A DNA stretch of 64,000 nt from Chrysoperla carnea (taxonomy: Eukaryota > Arthropoda > Insecta > Neuroptera > Chrysopidae): assembly GCF_905475395.1 (NCBI RefSeq), contig NC_058338.1, positions 96,705,435-96,769,434 on the forward strand. The letters are read 5' to 3'. Positions 12,190-24,300 of this stretch are shown piece by piece. The position numbers were made by a program, and so were the translations under genes. Under the pieces are notes generated by a model. It was given only the letters and a program-made list of their open reading frames with translations, made no database searches and was not told the DNA's origin. Positions within the stretch are counted from its first letter, which is position 1, and every line of letters starts with the position of its first letter.

Positions 12190-12944
12190 ATACTAGCATA
12201 AAAATTAATTAATTAAATTATTTATAATTCTTTTTTTTAACCATTATGTCTTGAAAGAGGACGAAGCTTGAAAAATCCTATTTGTAAATTGAAATTCGAC
12301 ACTAGTGTATGTATCTATATAAATAGGTTGCTCTTTTCAAACGACCACTTCACTATTTTTTCATGAGTTCTCAATTAAAAAATCACCTTGTCAATAAAAG
12401 TTGCAGACTCGAAGTGACACATGTGATAGAATACCATTTTTAACTTAGATACATCAGGTAATTGAAAAGTCGTTTCTATCTTACAACTAGTAAGAGATAG
12501 AGGTGCAAATTAAATTATAAAGTTGTTTCTACATTAAACTATAAAGTTACAACAAATAATTTATGTTCGAATTTCTTTTGATTAATTTTTTCGACAAACC
12601 GAATAGATTTGCCTAACATTTCGCTGGAAAGTACTTACAAATGATTTGCATGCAAGTTTTTCCCTGTTTCTTCTAAATGGAGGACCAAATCAAGTAACAA
12701 AAGTAATGCACCTGTAGCAATGGTATAAATTTTAAAAAAGGTGCTGAAAGTTATAAGAGGGGAATAGAGAAGTAAGTTATAGGAGTAGTTGAGAGAAGAT
12801 CACATCAAACACACTATTTCTATACAATCGTGATTCTGATATATTCTAGAACTGTTTATTTAAAACTTTCAACTGGACACTTTTTAATTTGAGCCTTACT
12901 TTAGATGGTCGTTCTTAATACCCTTTCCATCCATAAAAAAACTA
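12190..12944. other. Intergenic, no gene seen
   Basis: AT-rich sequence between the thaumatin-like gene and a LINE remnant. An AATAAA at about 12393 could serve the thaumatin transcript but lies about 200 bp past its stop. Confidence 0.5.
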
Positions 12945-14200
12945 TTAATTTTTTTTGGAAGATTTTTTCGAAAACTGAATAGTTTCGTCGGTAATTATTC
13001 GAATAAGTTTTGTTGCTTGTAAAAAAACTAAAATTTTTGTTTTGAAAACCGTCGATTTTCCAAATTGAAAGAAGATTTTCGATTGAAAAACCGTCGCATA
13101 TTGACCAAAAGGAATCGATTCCTTTATTCTGGGTCCATAAATTCCCGCATCAGATAGATCTCCGGCTCTTGACCCATCTGTATAAAGATTTAGCTCGGGA
13201 CGAGTTGGAAGGTTAGGCACAACTCGATTCCAATCTTCACTGGAAGGAACGATTACCTGAAATTTGCGATCAAAACGGTAAAGCGGAACAGTGGAATCCT
13301 GTACCATTTCCACAAGTGTGGTCACAGTCTCCAACCTGTTCATTATACTCGTATGACCTGTGTTTGTCTTACAATGCCACTGTCAGAAGATCCTAAATCG
13401 GTAGGCAGCTGTCATGGTTTCCGCTTTAATCATTAGGTAAATCAGCGGAATGCCTAGAAATACGAACAGAGCAACGGTAGATGTTGTTTGCATGGCTGCT
13501 CCGGTGACACTAAGGCATACAATCTTGAGCAAGTGGTCCAATTTTTTTCTGGCTACGGCCAGGCAGGGTTTTGCCCACCATAAATAACCAGTGTATCATG
13601 TTATGTTGGAGTCCCCAAGATTGGTCAAATATTCTCATGCACATCCAGAAGACACTATTTGCCTTGGTTAGTCTCCAATCCAAATGATCACTCCAGTTCT
13701 GTTTTTCGTCCAGGGTGACTCCTTTATGCTTGACGGTTCTGGTTTGTGTAATTTGAATGTATGCTGATCATTCGTTGAACAACTCTTCGTCTCCTTGCAA
13801 ACAGTAAACAACCTGCTTTTTTGGGTTTGACAGAGACTTCTTTTTCAATGCATCAACGCTCCACATAAGGGAGCGCTTGTTGCATCAAATGCCCGAGTAG
13901 ATAGTGCCCGCGTCTCTGCCTTTGACAAGAATGGATATGTCATTAGCGTAGCCTTCAGAAAATATCCATAATTCCTTGAGACCGGTTAGTAAGCCGTCCA
14001 CGACCAGGAACCACAGTATCAGCGGAAGAACCTCCACCCTGCGGCATATACCCACAAAGCCTCTAACTGATTGTCCTCCCTAAAGTTGTGGTAATGCACT
14101 GCCCTTCAAGCATGTCCTCTACACCGCGCTCATTAACTCAGTGCGTATTGCCCCAAGCGTTGTGTTATTGAAATCTCCCTCGATAGGAAGGAAGACCCCT
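12945..14200 (-). pseudogene. LINE remnant: reverse transcriptase then RNase H
   Basis: Minus-strand non-LTR retrotransposon fragment. Reading leftward from 14200, a frameshifted reverse transcriptase shows LPLILWFLVVDGLLTGLKEL and a catalytic-box region YANDISILVKG, where the family normally has YADD. An RNase H segment follows at 13343-13060 with LNLYTDGSRAGDLSDAGIYG and QYATVFQSKIF. The order RT then RNase H, and a leader resembling the usual PQGGVLSPLLW motif, fit I/R1/LOA-type LINEs. Several frameshifts and the D-to-N change mark it as dead. Confidence 0.8.
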
Positions 14201-14269
14201 AAAGTTATTGCCTTTTCTGATAGCTCCCTCTCTATCTCACGCCCACATATAAATAAATAACAATTTTTT

Positions 14270-15026
14270 TATTCAAAAGAGTCGACTTAATTTATTGTTT
14301 TTTTATTAAACAAAAATAAATATCATTGAAAGTGATTTCCATTTGTGTTTTAATTAATGAATTAATACGAACACGTAATAGTAACAGTACAAAATGCTGT
14401 CATATCTAAAATTTTTGACCCGCACGTTTATTACAACGGTCATCTACAGTTGGCGACCCGCATGCTAAAAAACCGTTTGGAAATTATAACAAGTTAGTTC
14501 AAAAATTGCAATTGGTTATCACAATACAATTGGTGACCATTCGTCAATTACACTGGTGTTTACGCCTTAAACGAAACAACGAAAATAACAATTAAATTTC
14601 AAGAAAAGCAATCAAAATATCACCATTCTGGAATTAAAACGTAAATTTATGGTTGACTCGAGTGGAATTACAATTCGTCATTGCACGTGTTACAAACAAA
14701 ACAACAAAATTCTACCACGTGCTAGCAGCCGTTGAAAGCGTAATATTAGACGAGGTCAGTGATTTTGTTACTAATCCTCCATAAGGGGACTTCATTTATT
14801 CGCAATTCAAAGAAAAAACAAATTTCGGATTCAGAAGCTTGCAAAATAAAAAATTACTAACCGAAATAGAATTTGGAGATAAATATCCATCAATACTTCT
14901 ACGCCAAATGAAGCAACTAGTTGGATCACAACTCAACGAAGATTTCCTGCGATAATTATTTCTACAACGTATGCCATCAAATACTCGATCGATATTAGCA
15001 ACTAGCTCCGAAAGTTTAGACAAAAT
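14270..15026 (+). pseudogene. Gypsy-type retroelement 5' part: leader and gag fragment
   Basis: Plus strand. A possible LTR end and primer-binding site lies at 14450-14467. A gag reading frame follows, clear from about 14855 to 15015, with EIEFGDKYPSILLRQMKQLV and LFLQRMPSNTRSILATSS, typical of arthropod Gypsy gag. It contains an in-frame TAA (FLR stop LFLQ). The gag stops abruptly at about 15020, where a reverse-oriented RTE LINE begins, and appears to resume at 17236. I could not mark the LTR boundaries. Confidence 0.7.
14450..14467 (+). other. Possible primer-binding site
   Basis: TTGGCGACCCGCATGC follows a short AT-rich leader and precedes the gag frame. TGGCGACC-type sequences are common as tRNA primer sites in insect LTR elements. 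The priming tRNA was not matched. Confidence 0.35.
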
Positions 15027-15960
15027 AGCTGTCCTAGGTATTTGTAGCTGGTTACATTTTCGATTATTTGACCATTGAGGGTGATAATTGAGTGTTCTCC
15101 TGTATTGGATATTATCTTAGTCTTCTCGATATTTATGCGTAGCCCGACTCGGTTACTATAAGTATTTAGTTTATCGAGTGAAGTTTCCAGTGATGGGATG
15201 TCCTCAGAGATCAAAACAATGTCGTCTGCAAAACGTAAATTAAACAATTTTTCACCGTCAATTCTAATGCCAACATCTTCAAAATTCATTAGATGGAAGA
15301 TATATTCGAGGACAGCATTGATCAACTTTGGTGACAGTGCTTGACTCCTCTTTTGACTGGAAATACTGGTTCCAAACGTTCTAATTTTATTTGCGCTGTG
15401 TTATTGTCATACAGTGCTTTAATAACGCGTATGTATTTGTCATCAACACCAAAAAATTTAAGCGACTGCCAGATGTATGCGTTTTCGATGGAATCAAATG
15501 CTTTTTTACAGTCGATAAACAACAAGAACAGGGGTTTTTGGTGTTCATTGCACTTTTCGATTAGTTTGTTTAGTGTTTGTAGGTGGTCCATTGTAGAAAA
15601 GCCTCGGCGGAAACCAGCTTACTCTATCGGCTGATGAAAATCCAAAGTTTTTTCAATTCTTTTCAGCAAAATTTGAGAGAAAAGCTTGTATATGTTTGAC
15701 GTGATACTAATTGGTCTGTAGTTATTAATTGATGACGTCCCCCCCTTTCTTGTATATTAAAGATATTGATGCGTGCATCCATTGTTGAGGGAAGCATTCA
15801 CTTTGAAGCACATTGTTAAATAGATTAGTTAGCACTTCCACTAAACACTGACCACAACATTTTACAAATTCAGTTTTTATATTGTCACACCCAACACTTT
15901 TTTCATTTTTTAGGTTATTTACAACCGAAGTTACTTCGCTTATATTCGTTACTTTATTAT
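15020..15960 (-). pseudogene. RTE-like LINE reverse transcriptase fragment
   Basis: Minus strand, about 310 codons of reverse transcriptase truncated at both ends. Readable blocks from right to left are NNYRPISITSNIYKLFSQIL, the AGFRRGFSTMDHLQTLNKLI region with a stop before AGFR, FIDCKKAFDS, IKLERLEPVFPVKRGVK, LSPKLINAVLEYIF, NLRFADDIVLIS and ENVTSYKYLGQ. A small deletion with frameshift near 15330 removes the QGDP part of the GVRQGDPLSP motif. The intact FADD box and overall pattern fit the RTE clade. It interrupts the Gypsy gag at about 15020. Confidence 0.88.
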
Positions 15961-16615
15961 ATTATAAATATAATAAAGTATTGTGATCGAAAAAAAATCG
16001 ATATCGGGGTTTCAACGGAAATACACGTTTTGAGGGTCCCTGATTCCAAAAAAGTGGTTTTTAAAATTTGTTGCGTCCATCGGTATGTCGGTATGTCTGT
16101 TACCAAGCTGGGGCCTTCAATTTTCAACCGATTTTTCTCAAACTCGGTACATGGTTACAAGTTCAGTTTGGTCATAATTCCAGACGATTTTATCATTTTT
16201 TCCCTAGGCCTTTTTTAAGGGTACTTCCCTCTAGGCCAAAACAGGATTTTTGGGGTTTTCTCAAAAACGGCTCTAACGATTTCGATTAAATGGGGCACAA
16301 GGCTAAACCTTAAGGTGTTCCTAGGATTGGTATAAGCCACATATCCGGGAGAATTCGAGAAGGCCCGCATCCTTGGGAAAAACTTTTTTTTTGGTTTTCA
16401 TAAAAACGGCTCAAACGATTTCGATTAAACTTGACACAAGGCTAGACCTTAAGGTGTTCCTAGGATTGGTATAACCCACATATCCGGGAAAATTTGAAAA
16501 GGCCCACACCCTTGGGAAAACCTTCTTTTTTGGGCTTTTCTCAAAAATGCCTCCAACGTTTTCAATTAAACTTGGCACAAGGCTAAACCAATACAGAGCA
16601 AAGTTCAATTCTTAT
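15949..16615 (+). repeat. Repeat starting with a short palindrome; copy at 40738-41220
   Basis: Starts with CTTTATTATATTATAAATAT, an AT palindrome, then GATCGAAAAAAAATCGATATC and GTTTTGAGGGTCCCTGATTC. A tandem internal block with GGCTCAAACGATTTCGATTA and CTTAAGGTGTTCCTAGGATT repeats about three times to 16600. The same start and order recur at 40738. No coding potential is recognised. Confidence 0.75.
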
Positions 16616-17235
16616 TTTGGTGAATATTACTAATTTCCTAAAATCACTGCATTGTTAAAAATAACAAATATATCAAGGCAGATGCAAACTACTCAATATT
16701 TCTAGTAATTAACTTTAAAAACAACTGCATTACTGGCTTCTAAACTCGGTAACAGAGAATACACGGGTGTAATGACAAAAGATCAATTCATCTTTCCATA
16801 AATTAATTACTGATGGTTTTCGATAATTAACATGTAAAAAATCGCTGCATTGTTGTAATGACGGAGGATCAATTTTTCTTTCAAAAATACATTACTAAAG
16901 GTTTCTGGTAATTATGTAAGGCAATTTAGATTTTTTCGAGACTAAAAACTAATTCTTACAGGTTTTTATTTAGTAAACTGTTTACGTTCAAGTGCAAGTG
17001 CAATAAAACCTCAAAAATCGCAAAAATCGCATGATAAAAATTGTTTTTAAATAATTCTTACAATTGGCTGCTTTCAATCAAAATATTACAACAATAATAT
17101 ATCAATTTTATAATATAATAAAGTCTTGTCCGATGTTTCGGACTGTTTATTAAAATTGCTGGAACGTTTTTAATATTTTCCAGTACACGTGTTAATGCCA
17201 TTTGTTCTGCTCTTGTCATTTGGCTTTTGTACAAA
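16616..17235. other. AT-rich stretch, no gene seen
   Basis: Lies between the preceding repeat and the resumed Gypsy gag. It may hold further decayed retroelement sequence, but no motif could be read. Confidence 0.4.
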
Positions 17236-17800
17236 TTGCTATAGAAGAATGTGGCAATATTAAAATCAAAACAAAACAAATACAGATCTCGTAGTCGATT
17301 AAAACGCGACGCAATTAATCTACCCACTTGCTGGTATCATTTCAAATACGGGGTGAACGCACGGAAATGCATAACGCCATGCAATTTCAAAACTCCACGA
17401 AATGAAACAAATAATACAAACAATTCGGGAAAATAAAGTATTTGTTGCTATGAACGGCGGACTACGGATCCGCATCACGCCGTTTATTCATTTTCAACAA
17501 AAATTCGATATTTCAGTATTACCAGCCAAAAACTTTTCAAATCGCTAATTATCCGAAGAAAAACTATTCGCGGCAAACTCCACCCCAATCAATACTTATG
17601 GCGAAGAAGTATTTCTACTTAATCTCGGGCTACACCGGGCATTAAGATGGATTTTCTTCATAGCAGACGTTGGACCAAAATATAACCAGAGCCGATTTTC
17701 TCAAAAATATTTATTTACTTGTCGACTGAAACACGGCAAACTAATCGATGGTACAATTTCAATTCGCATATTCGGTAAGAAACAGATAACAGTAAAAATT
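17236..17800 (+). pseudogene. Gypsy-type gag end and protease remnant
   Basis: Plus strand, probable continuation of the gag at 14270-15026. The frame 17251-17436 has SRSRLKRDAINLPTCWYHFK and KCITPCNF, the usual C-terminal Cys/His patch of this gag type. Downstream are protease-like pieces in shifted frames: SRRLFI, FDISVLPAK, then INTYGEEVFLLNLGLHRALR and FFIADV. The catalytic DTGA expected just before the ISVLPA segment is missing, apparently deleted, so the protease is dead. Confidence 0.65.
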
Positions 17801-18146
17801 GCTGTCACATCTTCAGATTGAACTAGTTGTTACAACAGTACGCATTATTTTTGTACAATTATTATAATTTATTAAATTTTCATGTTTTATCTAAAGATTT
17901 TAATGAAATAAAACGTGGAATAAATATAAATATAGTTAAGGCGTGATAATATATTTATAAATTGCGTTGAAAATACTTTGTAAAGAGAAAAATAAAGTTT
18001 TTTTTTTTTTTTAATTTTTCGTGTGAGGTTGTTTGTGATATTTTGTTTAGGCTGAGCCTTGTAAGTTGCGACTAAATTTTGAAAACAACAAGCACTATAA
18101 ATTAATAGATACGTGGAAACCTTATATATGTGGAAAAAGAACAGTG
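17801..18146. other. AT-rich stretch, no gene seen
   Basis: Very AT-rich with a poly-T run at about 17998-18012. A long minus-strand open frame (17887-18195) reflects low complexity and has no domain. Confidence 0.4.
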
Positions 18147-18225
18147 TTCTGTAGCTAAATGAGTAGAGTGTTGGATTTATAAACTGTATAGACACAGCTT
18201 ATCGCGTTCGAATCTACTGACGCGA
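18147..18225 (+). repeat. tRNA-like sequence, probable SINE head or tRNA pseudogene
   Basis: Contains an A-box-like TAGCTAAATGAGTAGAGTG and, about 35 bp later, a B-box-like CGTTCGAATCTAC. Stem pairing is poor, so it is not called a functional tRNA. A second GTTCGAATCTA occurs at about 18241. Confidence 0.4.
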
Positions 18226-18461
18226 ATTAAAATTACTAGAGTTCGAATCTAAATTAAAATTACTAGACATAATATTTGTCAATATTAAGTTTACGCTAAA
18301 TATATTACATTAAAATCGTTACTTATAATCGAGAGACTTTGATGTAAATAAATATCGTATACATGATTAAAAGTAAACAACACAAAAAATAATAATAAAA
18401 AATAAGTAAATAAAGAAAGTAAAATAAAAATGAAATGAGTTGAAAAAATTGCACTGTGTGC

Positions 18462-18548
18462 CTAGAGCTCGAATGGCCCAATTGGTGGGGCGCTTAGCAT
18501 GAATCCAAGAAGTCCAGGTTCGAGCCCTAGTTCGACTGTATTTTTTTA
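18462..18548 (+). repeat. tRNA-Arg-like sequence, probable SINE head or pseudogene
   Basis: TGGCCCAATTGGTGGGGCGC (A-box arm) and GGTTCGAGCCC (B box) resemble tRNA-Arg, followed by TATTTTTTT, a good RNA polymerase III stop. The anticodon stem is degenerate and the acceptor arms do not pair cleanly. Confidence 0.5.
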
Positions 18549-19495
18549 AATTCTCTTAAATCAAAATATAAATGTTGGCCAAACAAGCAATGCAGCTAAA
18601 TATAAATAACAATGCCATCGATAGTAGAATGGAGAAAAGTAACCCCTGGACGAAATCGTTAAGATCTGGCAGAATGGTAAAAAATTCAAATAAGGAAAAA
18701 GATAATTTAAAAAACTAAGAGATAAAAAGGGTGAGAGTGAAAATGTAAATGACATCAAGTGTAAAAATAGAAAAAGTAGTAAATTAAGAAATCTTAATAT
18801 ATTTAATTTAGTTTATTCAAATATTAAGGGAATAAATAATTGCGATGGCGGAAACAGGTGGATAAGGAGGAAAATATCAAATTAAATGGATACGAATATT
18901 ATCAAATAGACGCTATAAAAAGAGGCAAAATAGGCAGAAAATCGGGAGGAATTATCCTATTTTATAGAAATGAAATAAAGGATAATATTAAAATAATACA
19001 CAATAGGATGAATGAGATTTTATGGCCTTTATATGAAAGAGACGGAGAAAAATAGATTATAGCAATAACCTATAATCCGCCAAGATATTCCGAATATGCA
19101 AATCTTGATGGGAAACAAGTGGGGCACAATCAAAATATCCTAATATGATGGAAGATTTGGAATATAGCATACCTAATATAAAGGAAGGAATGAGTACGGA
19201 AACAGGCTAATTGAAATGTGTAAAAATAATGATTTTATAATATTAAATGGAAGATGCGAGGGAGATAGACTTTACATAAATACCAGAAAACGGGGAAAGT
19301 AAATTTGGTTCTAATAAAGAAGGAAATGCATGGAGATGAAATCAACATCGCGATAGGGGAAAATGTAACACTTTCCTGTTGGAATATATATGAAACGATA
19401 GTCGTGAAGTGGCAGCGAAATATGAGGAAAGGGAGCGGAAAATTGAAAGGTTTAAGTGGAACGTAAAAAAACATTAGGAATTTTAAAGTAGAAAT

Positions 19496-20045
19496 ATCTG
19501 GATGACCGAGCTTCGCTCGGTTATTCACCAATAGATGTCAGCAAGAATCATATTTTTCACTTTAGACTACTCAAACGCCTCCTTTTTGTTATGTTATAAT
19601 TTGCATTGTATTTCATTAACTACGTTATACACCAATAGATGTCTGATGAATTTTTCATGAAAAGACGGATAAAACGACATTTCTGATAAATGAAACCTAG
19701 CTAGATCGACTTATCGCCCCAAAAAACCCTTACATACTCATTTTCATGAAAATCGTTGTAGCCATCTGGATGACCGAGCTTCGCTCGGTTATTCGCCAAT
19801 AGATGTCAGCAAGAATCATATTTTTCACTTTAGAATACTCAAACGCCTCCTTTTTGTTATGTTATAATTTGCATTATATTTCATTAACTACGTTATACAC
19901 CAATAGATGTCTGATGAATTTTTCATGAAAAGACGGATAAAACGACATTTCTGATAAATGAAACCTAGCTAGATCGAATTATCGCCCCAAAAAACCCCTA
20001 CATACTCATTTTCATGAAAATCGTTGGAGCCATTTCCAAGATCGT

Positions 20046-20106
<61 letters not shown>

Positions 20107-20130
20107 AATTGCTCGTTTAAATATATAAAA
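19496..20130 (+). mobile_element. Inserted element: 268-bp unit twice, then (TA)n
   Basis: Two nearly identical units start at 19496 and 19764, each with the hairpin GACCGAGCTTCGCTCGGT, CACCAATAGATGTC-type sequence (twice per unit) and ACCTAGCTAGATCGA, ending at AAATCGTTG(T/G)AGCCAT. The second unit runs into CCAAGATCGTTGA, a (TA)n tract and AAGAATTGCTCGTTTAAA. It splits the LINE endonuclease from its reverse transcriptase. Superfamily not identified. Confidence 0.75.
20049..20104. repeat. (TA)n microsatellite
   Basis: About 56 bp of uninterrupted TA dinucleotides at the tail of the inserted element. Confidence 0.95.
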
Positions 20131-21334
20131 TAGGAACCAAATCATACAATATATTCATGAATGGGATTGCATTTTACATGCAACAAAATGACATAGCTAA
20201 ATGCTATGACATTCTAAAAAAGGCATTCTTATGGATAGGGAATTTAATGAGAATAAACCATAAACAAAATATAAACCAAATACTATATAAATAGACAAGA
20301 AGAAACAAATGGTTTCACCAAGAATGTCTAGATGCTAAGAAAAAAGTGAAAAGAATGTTAAGAAAATTTAGAAGAGAGGGAAAGTGATTTGAATGAATTT
20401 AAGGAGTACAGTAAAAATTAAAAGGAATTATGAAAAAAGGAAAAAAGAAGCACTGAATGATACAGACAAATGAGAACTAAAGAATATGCGATGTATATTA
20501 TTGCAAACAAGGATGAAAGAAAATTGTGACTAATTATGTGAAGGGCATGAAGAACAACAATCAGAACATTAAAATAATGATTATTCAAGGAAAACAATTG
20601 TTAGAATTCTACGAAAACTTATTTAGAAATCGGCGCGAACAAAAACAAACGAGAGAGGAGCATGAAATTATTCAAGGCATAAACGAAAATTGTTATAAAA
20701 ATAATGAAATTCAAGATAGTGAAATATCTTGGGAAGAAGTAAAGAATGGTATAGATTACTTAAAATATGGAAAAGCAGTTGGCAATGATGGAATAACAGC
20801 GGCATTTCTAAAATTTTCTGACGAGAAGGACATGCATATGGTAGAAATTTTTATAAAAATGTTAAATTTAATAAAGAAACCAAACAAATAACGCAGGATT
20901 TTAAAACTGGCATTATCTGTAATGCATACAAAAATAAAAGGAATAAGACAAACTTTTCAAATTATAGGGGCATAACATTATTACTTATTATAAGTAAAAT
21001 TTAAAAAAAATAATAATAGCAGGCAGACTGCAAAAGTGATCGTCAAGGGACGAAATTTTATCCCCTTTACAAGCAGGATTCAGAAAAAATTATGGTACTC
21101 TAGGCAATTTATTAATTTTTAACGAATTAGTGGAAAGGACGTTGGTATTGACATGGAATAGACTTTTGATTTTATTGAGAGGGAGATGCAACGAAATAAG
21201 TTAAGAAATTTAAATGTACCAACAGAAATGATAAAACTATTAAAAGCTATGTACCACAGCTATGATATTTGTATAAAAATCAATAAGAATAAAATAACAG
21301 AACAAGGAGTGACAGTGTGATATTATTTTCATTT

Positions 21335-24300
21335 ATCATATAGCACAGCAGTGCGAAGCGTAGAATAGTTTAAAATGGAAAATCGAAAATTGAAAGTGTA
21401 ATGTATGATGATGTATGTACGTGAAATGTGTATGCTTTTGCTGTGACTATATATACAGGACGTCAAATAGCCCTTTTTCACACCCTTATATATCAGAAAC
21501 TACTTGAGCTATAATGTTGCGCTTTTCAACTTCAGTAGATATATACTCTGGGACGCCGTAAATCAAATTTCACGTTCACGACTCTCATCGTTTCCGAGCA
21601 ATAACGCGTCAAAAAACGGCCACGCCCCGAAATTTTGTCACTGACTGATATAAATTCACAGCAAAACTGAGAAATGGTATAAAGATGCGGTTTTCGTTAA
21701 AATAAATTAGAGAAAAATCATACCCCAGAAAAATACCAAATATCAAAATTTTTAACGGGAAATGGGAAATTTCGCTAATTAAAGGTGCATTTTTACCCCA
21801 TTTAAAAAACAATGTTAAAATATGAACCAATCAGATGGCTAGTTTTTTTTCCTATACACTTTGTATGAGAAAACTAAAATACGCTTAAAAATTTGTTATT
21901 TATATAATTTTTATTAAATTTTGATTAAATTTGAATAAATATTAAATAAATAATTAAAAATTAATTGTGTATTTCAATATTTCCAACTTAAAATATTATA
22001 AAAATTAAATAAAATATTTCGAAACAATAATACCCTATCAAATTCAAAGTACCATGTAGAAAACAGATTAAAATGATTTTGTCACATTAATTAGGAAAAT
22101 TTTAATTTGCCTTTATAGCAAAAACTGTAAGAGATAGAACAAAAGTTTAAATGTAAGAAATGTTCCTTGCATAATATTAAACAAATCTGTATGAAAAATT
22201 TTTTTAGAAAGGAAATTGTTTTCCCGTGAAGAGCAAATAAAGTAAAATATTAAATTACAATTTTCGAAAAAACGGTAAGAGATAGAACACAAGTTTAAAT
22301 GTAAAAAATGTTCCTTACATAAAAATAAGCAACTTTTGTTTGAAACATTTTTTCGAAAAAACAACCATTTTCCCTCAAGAAAGTAAATAACCAGTCCTGT
22401 TTTTTTCGTTTTCCTTAAATTTAAAAAAAGTATAAATATATTCGCACAAGAAGTTTTAAACCATTTTGATCATATCTCTTGTAGCGTTCACTACTAACCG
22501 TTGCTATGGCAACGAATTTTATTTTCTTAAAAACAATGGTATTGTTATGTTCAACAATAAATAATCTTGCAACCCAATTTTGAAGGCGACACCCTCAATC
22601 GATTGCGTTGAAATTTTGTAAGTACGAATTTTCCCGTCGTTTCCGCCATATTTTGTTAAATGGGGGGAATCTTATAGCTCAATTTTAAAGCAGATATCTT
22701 CAACCGATTGAGTTGAAATTTTGTATACACGTTTATATTTGATAAAAAAACATGGTAAGGTTAGAGGCATTATTATTTTTCCATCATTTCCACTATAATC
22801 GATTTATCTATAAAGGGAATGATTCAGCTATACCGATTCTAAGGGACTTCTAAATTATAGAAAGATGCGATTTTGGACGTTCGACAGAAACTTACTTGAA
22901 TTCAGGGTCAACCCATGCGCAGTACTATTACATGTAATCCACATGTGCGCACTAGCAACATATAAGGCCTACATATGCGCAGTAGCAAAATATAAACTAA
23001 GCTAATGCGCAGTTCCAGGATTCAGGTTAAATGCATGCACAGAACTATAATTTGTGATTAATTTATGCGCTTTATTAAAATTTAAGGACCGAATATGCCC
23101 ATTTACAAAATATAAGGTCCCTGTATATGCAGTTGTAATATTTAGGATCAACCCATGCGCAGTACTATTTCATGTAATCCACATGCGTGCACTAGCAATA
23201 TATAAGGCCTACATATGCGCAGTAACAAAATATAAATTCAGCGTATGCGCAGTTGTAAGATTCAGGATAAATGCATGCGCAGAACTATAATTTGTGATTA
23301 ATCTGTGCACACTTCCAATATATAAGACCCAAATATGCGCACTTACAAAATTTAAGGTCCATGTATGCGCAGTTGTTATATTCCGGATGATCCCATGCGC
23401 AGAACAATTATATGGGATCAAAGTGTGAGCATTACCAATATATGAGACCCAATATTTTTTTTTTTAGAAAGGAAATTTTTACATTTAAACTTGTGTTCTA
23501 TCTCTTACCGTTTTTTCGAAAATTGTAATTTAATATTTTACTTTATTTGCTCTTCACGGGAAAACAATTTCCTTTCTAAAAAAATTTTTCATACAGATTT
23601 GTTTAATATTATGCAAGGAACATTTCTTACATTTAAACTTTTGTTCTATCTCTTACAGTTTTTGCTATAAAGGCAAATTAAAATTTTCCTAATTAATGTG
23701 ACAAAATCATTTTAATCTGTTTTCTACATGGTACTTTGAATTTGATAGGGTATTATTGTTTCGAAATATTTTATTTAATTTTTATAATATTTTAAGTTGG
23801 AAATATTGAAATACACAATTAATTTTTAATTATTTATTTAATATTTATTCAAATTTAATCAAAATTTAATAAAAATTATATAAATAACAAATTTTTAAGC
23901 GTATTTTAGTTTTCTCATACAAAGTGTATAGGAAAAAAAACTAGCCATCTGATTGGTTCATATTTTAACATTGTTTTTTAAATGGGGTAAAAATGCACCT
24001 TTAATTAGCGAAATTTCCCATTTCCCGTTAAAAATTTTGATATTTGGTATTTTTTTGGGGTATGATTTTTCTCTAATTTATTTTAACGAAAACCGCATCT
24101 TTATACCATTTCTCAGTTTTGCTGTGAATTTATATCAGTCAGTGACAAAATTTCGGGGCGTGGCCGTTTTTTGACGCGTTATTGCTCGGAAACGATGAGA
24201 GTCGTGAACGTGAAATTTGATTTACGGCGTCCCAGAGTATATATCTACTTAAGTTGAAAATTTCAACATTATAGCTCAAGTAGTTTCCGATATATAAGGG

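Larger units (their letters stand above)
18780..21322 (+). pseudogene. LINE remnant (endonuclease start and reverse transcriptase), interrupted
   Basis: Plus-strand non-LTR element. The left part (18785-19495) reads as an endonuclease N-terminus, LNIFNLVYSNIKGINN, then IGRKSGGIILFYRNE, with frameshifts. After an insertion at 19496-20130 the reverse transcriptase follows: EVKNGIDYLKYGKAVGNDGI (20526-20891 frame), then FKTGIIC, NFSNYRGITLL, LQAGFRKNYGTLGNL, and MIKLLKAMYHSYD, ending at ITEQGV near 21318. The FADD box and everything downstream are missing because the foldback element at 21335 starts there. Many frameshifts and stops. Confidence 0.8.

Noticed and set aside
17887..18195. 102-codon minus-strand frame
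   Set aside because: Low-complexity Tyr/Phe/Ile/Lys content from AT-rich DNA.
18462..18548. Functional tRNA-Arg gene
   Set aside because: A and B boxes fit, but the anticodon stem and acceptor stem do not pair well.
23054..23421. Overlapping open frames on both strands encoding decapeptide repeats
   Set aside because: A stop-free 30-bp repeat keeps frames open automatically; no other coding evidence.
22891..23450. CRISPR-like array of 30-bp units
   Set aside because: The units are contiguous with no unique spacers between them, have a 240-bp higher-order period, and lie in an insect-type genome inside a foldback element. It is a minisatellite.
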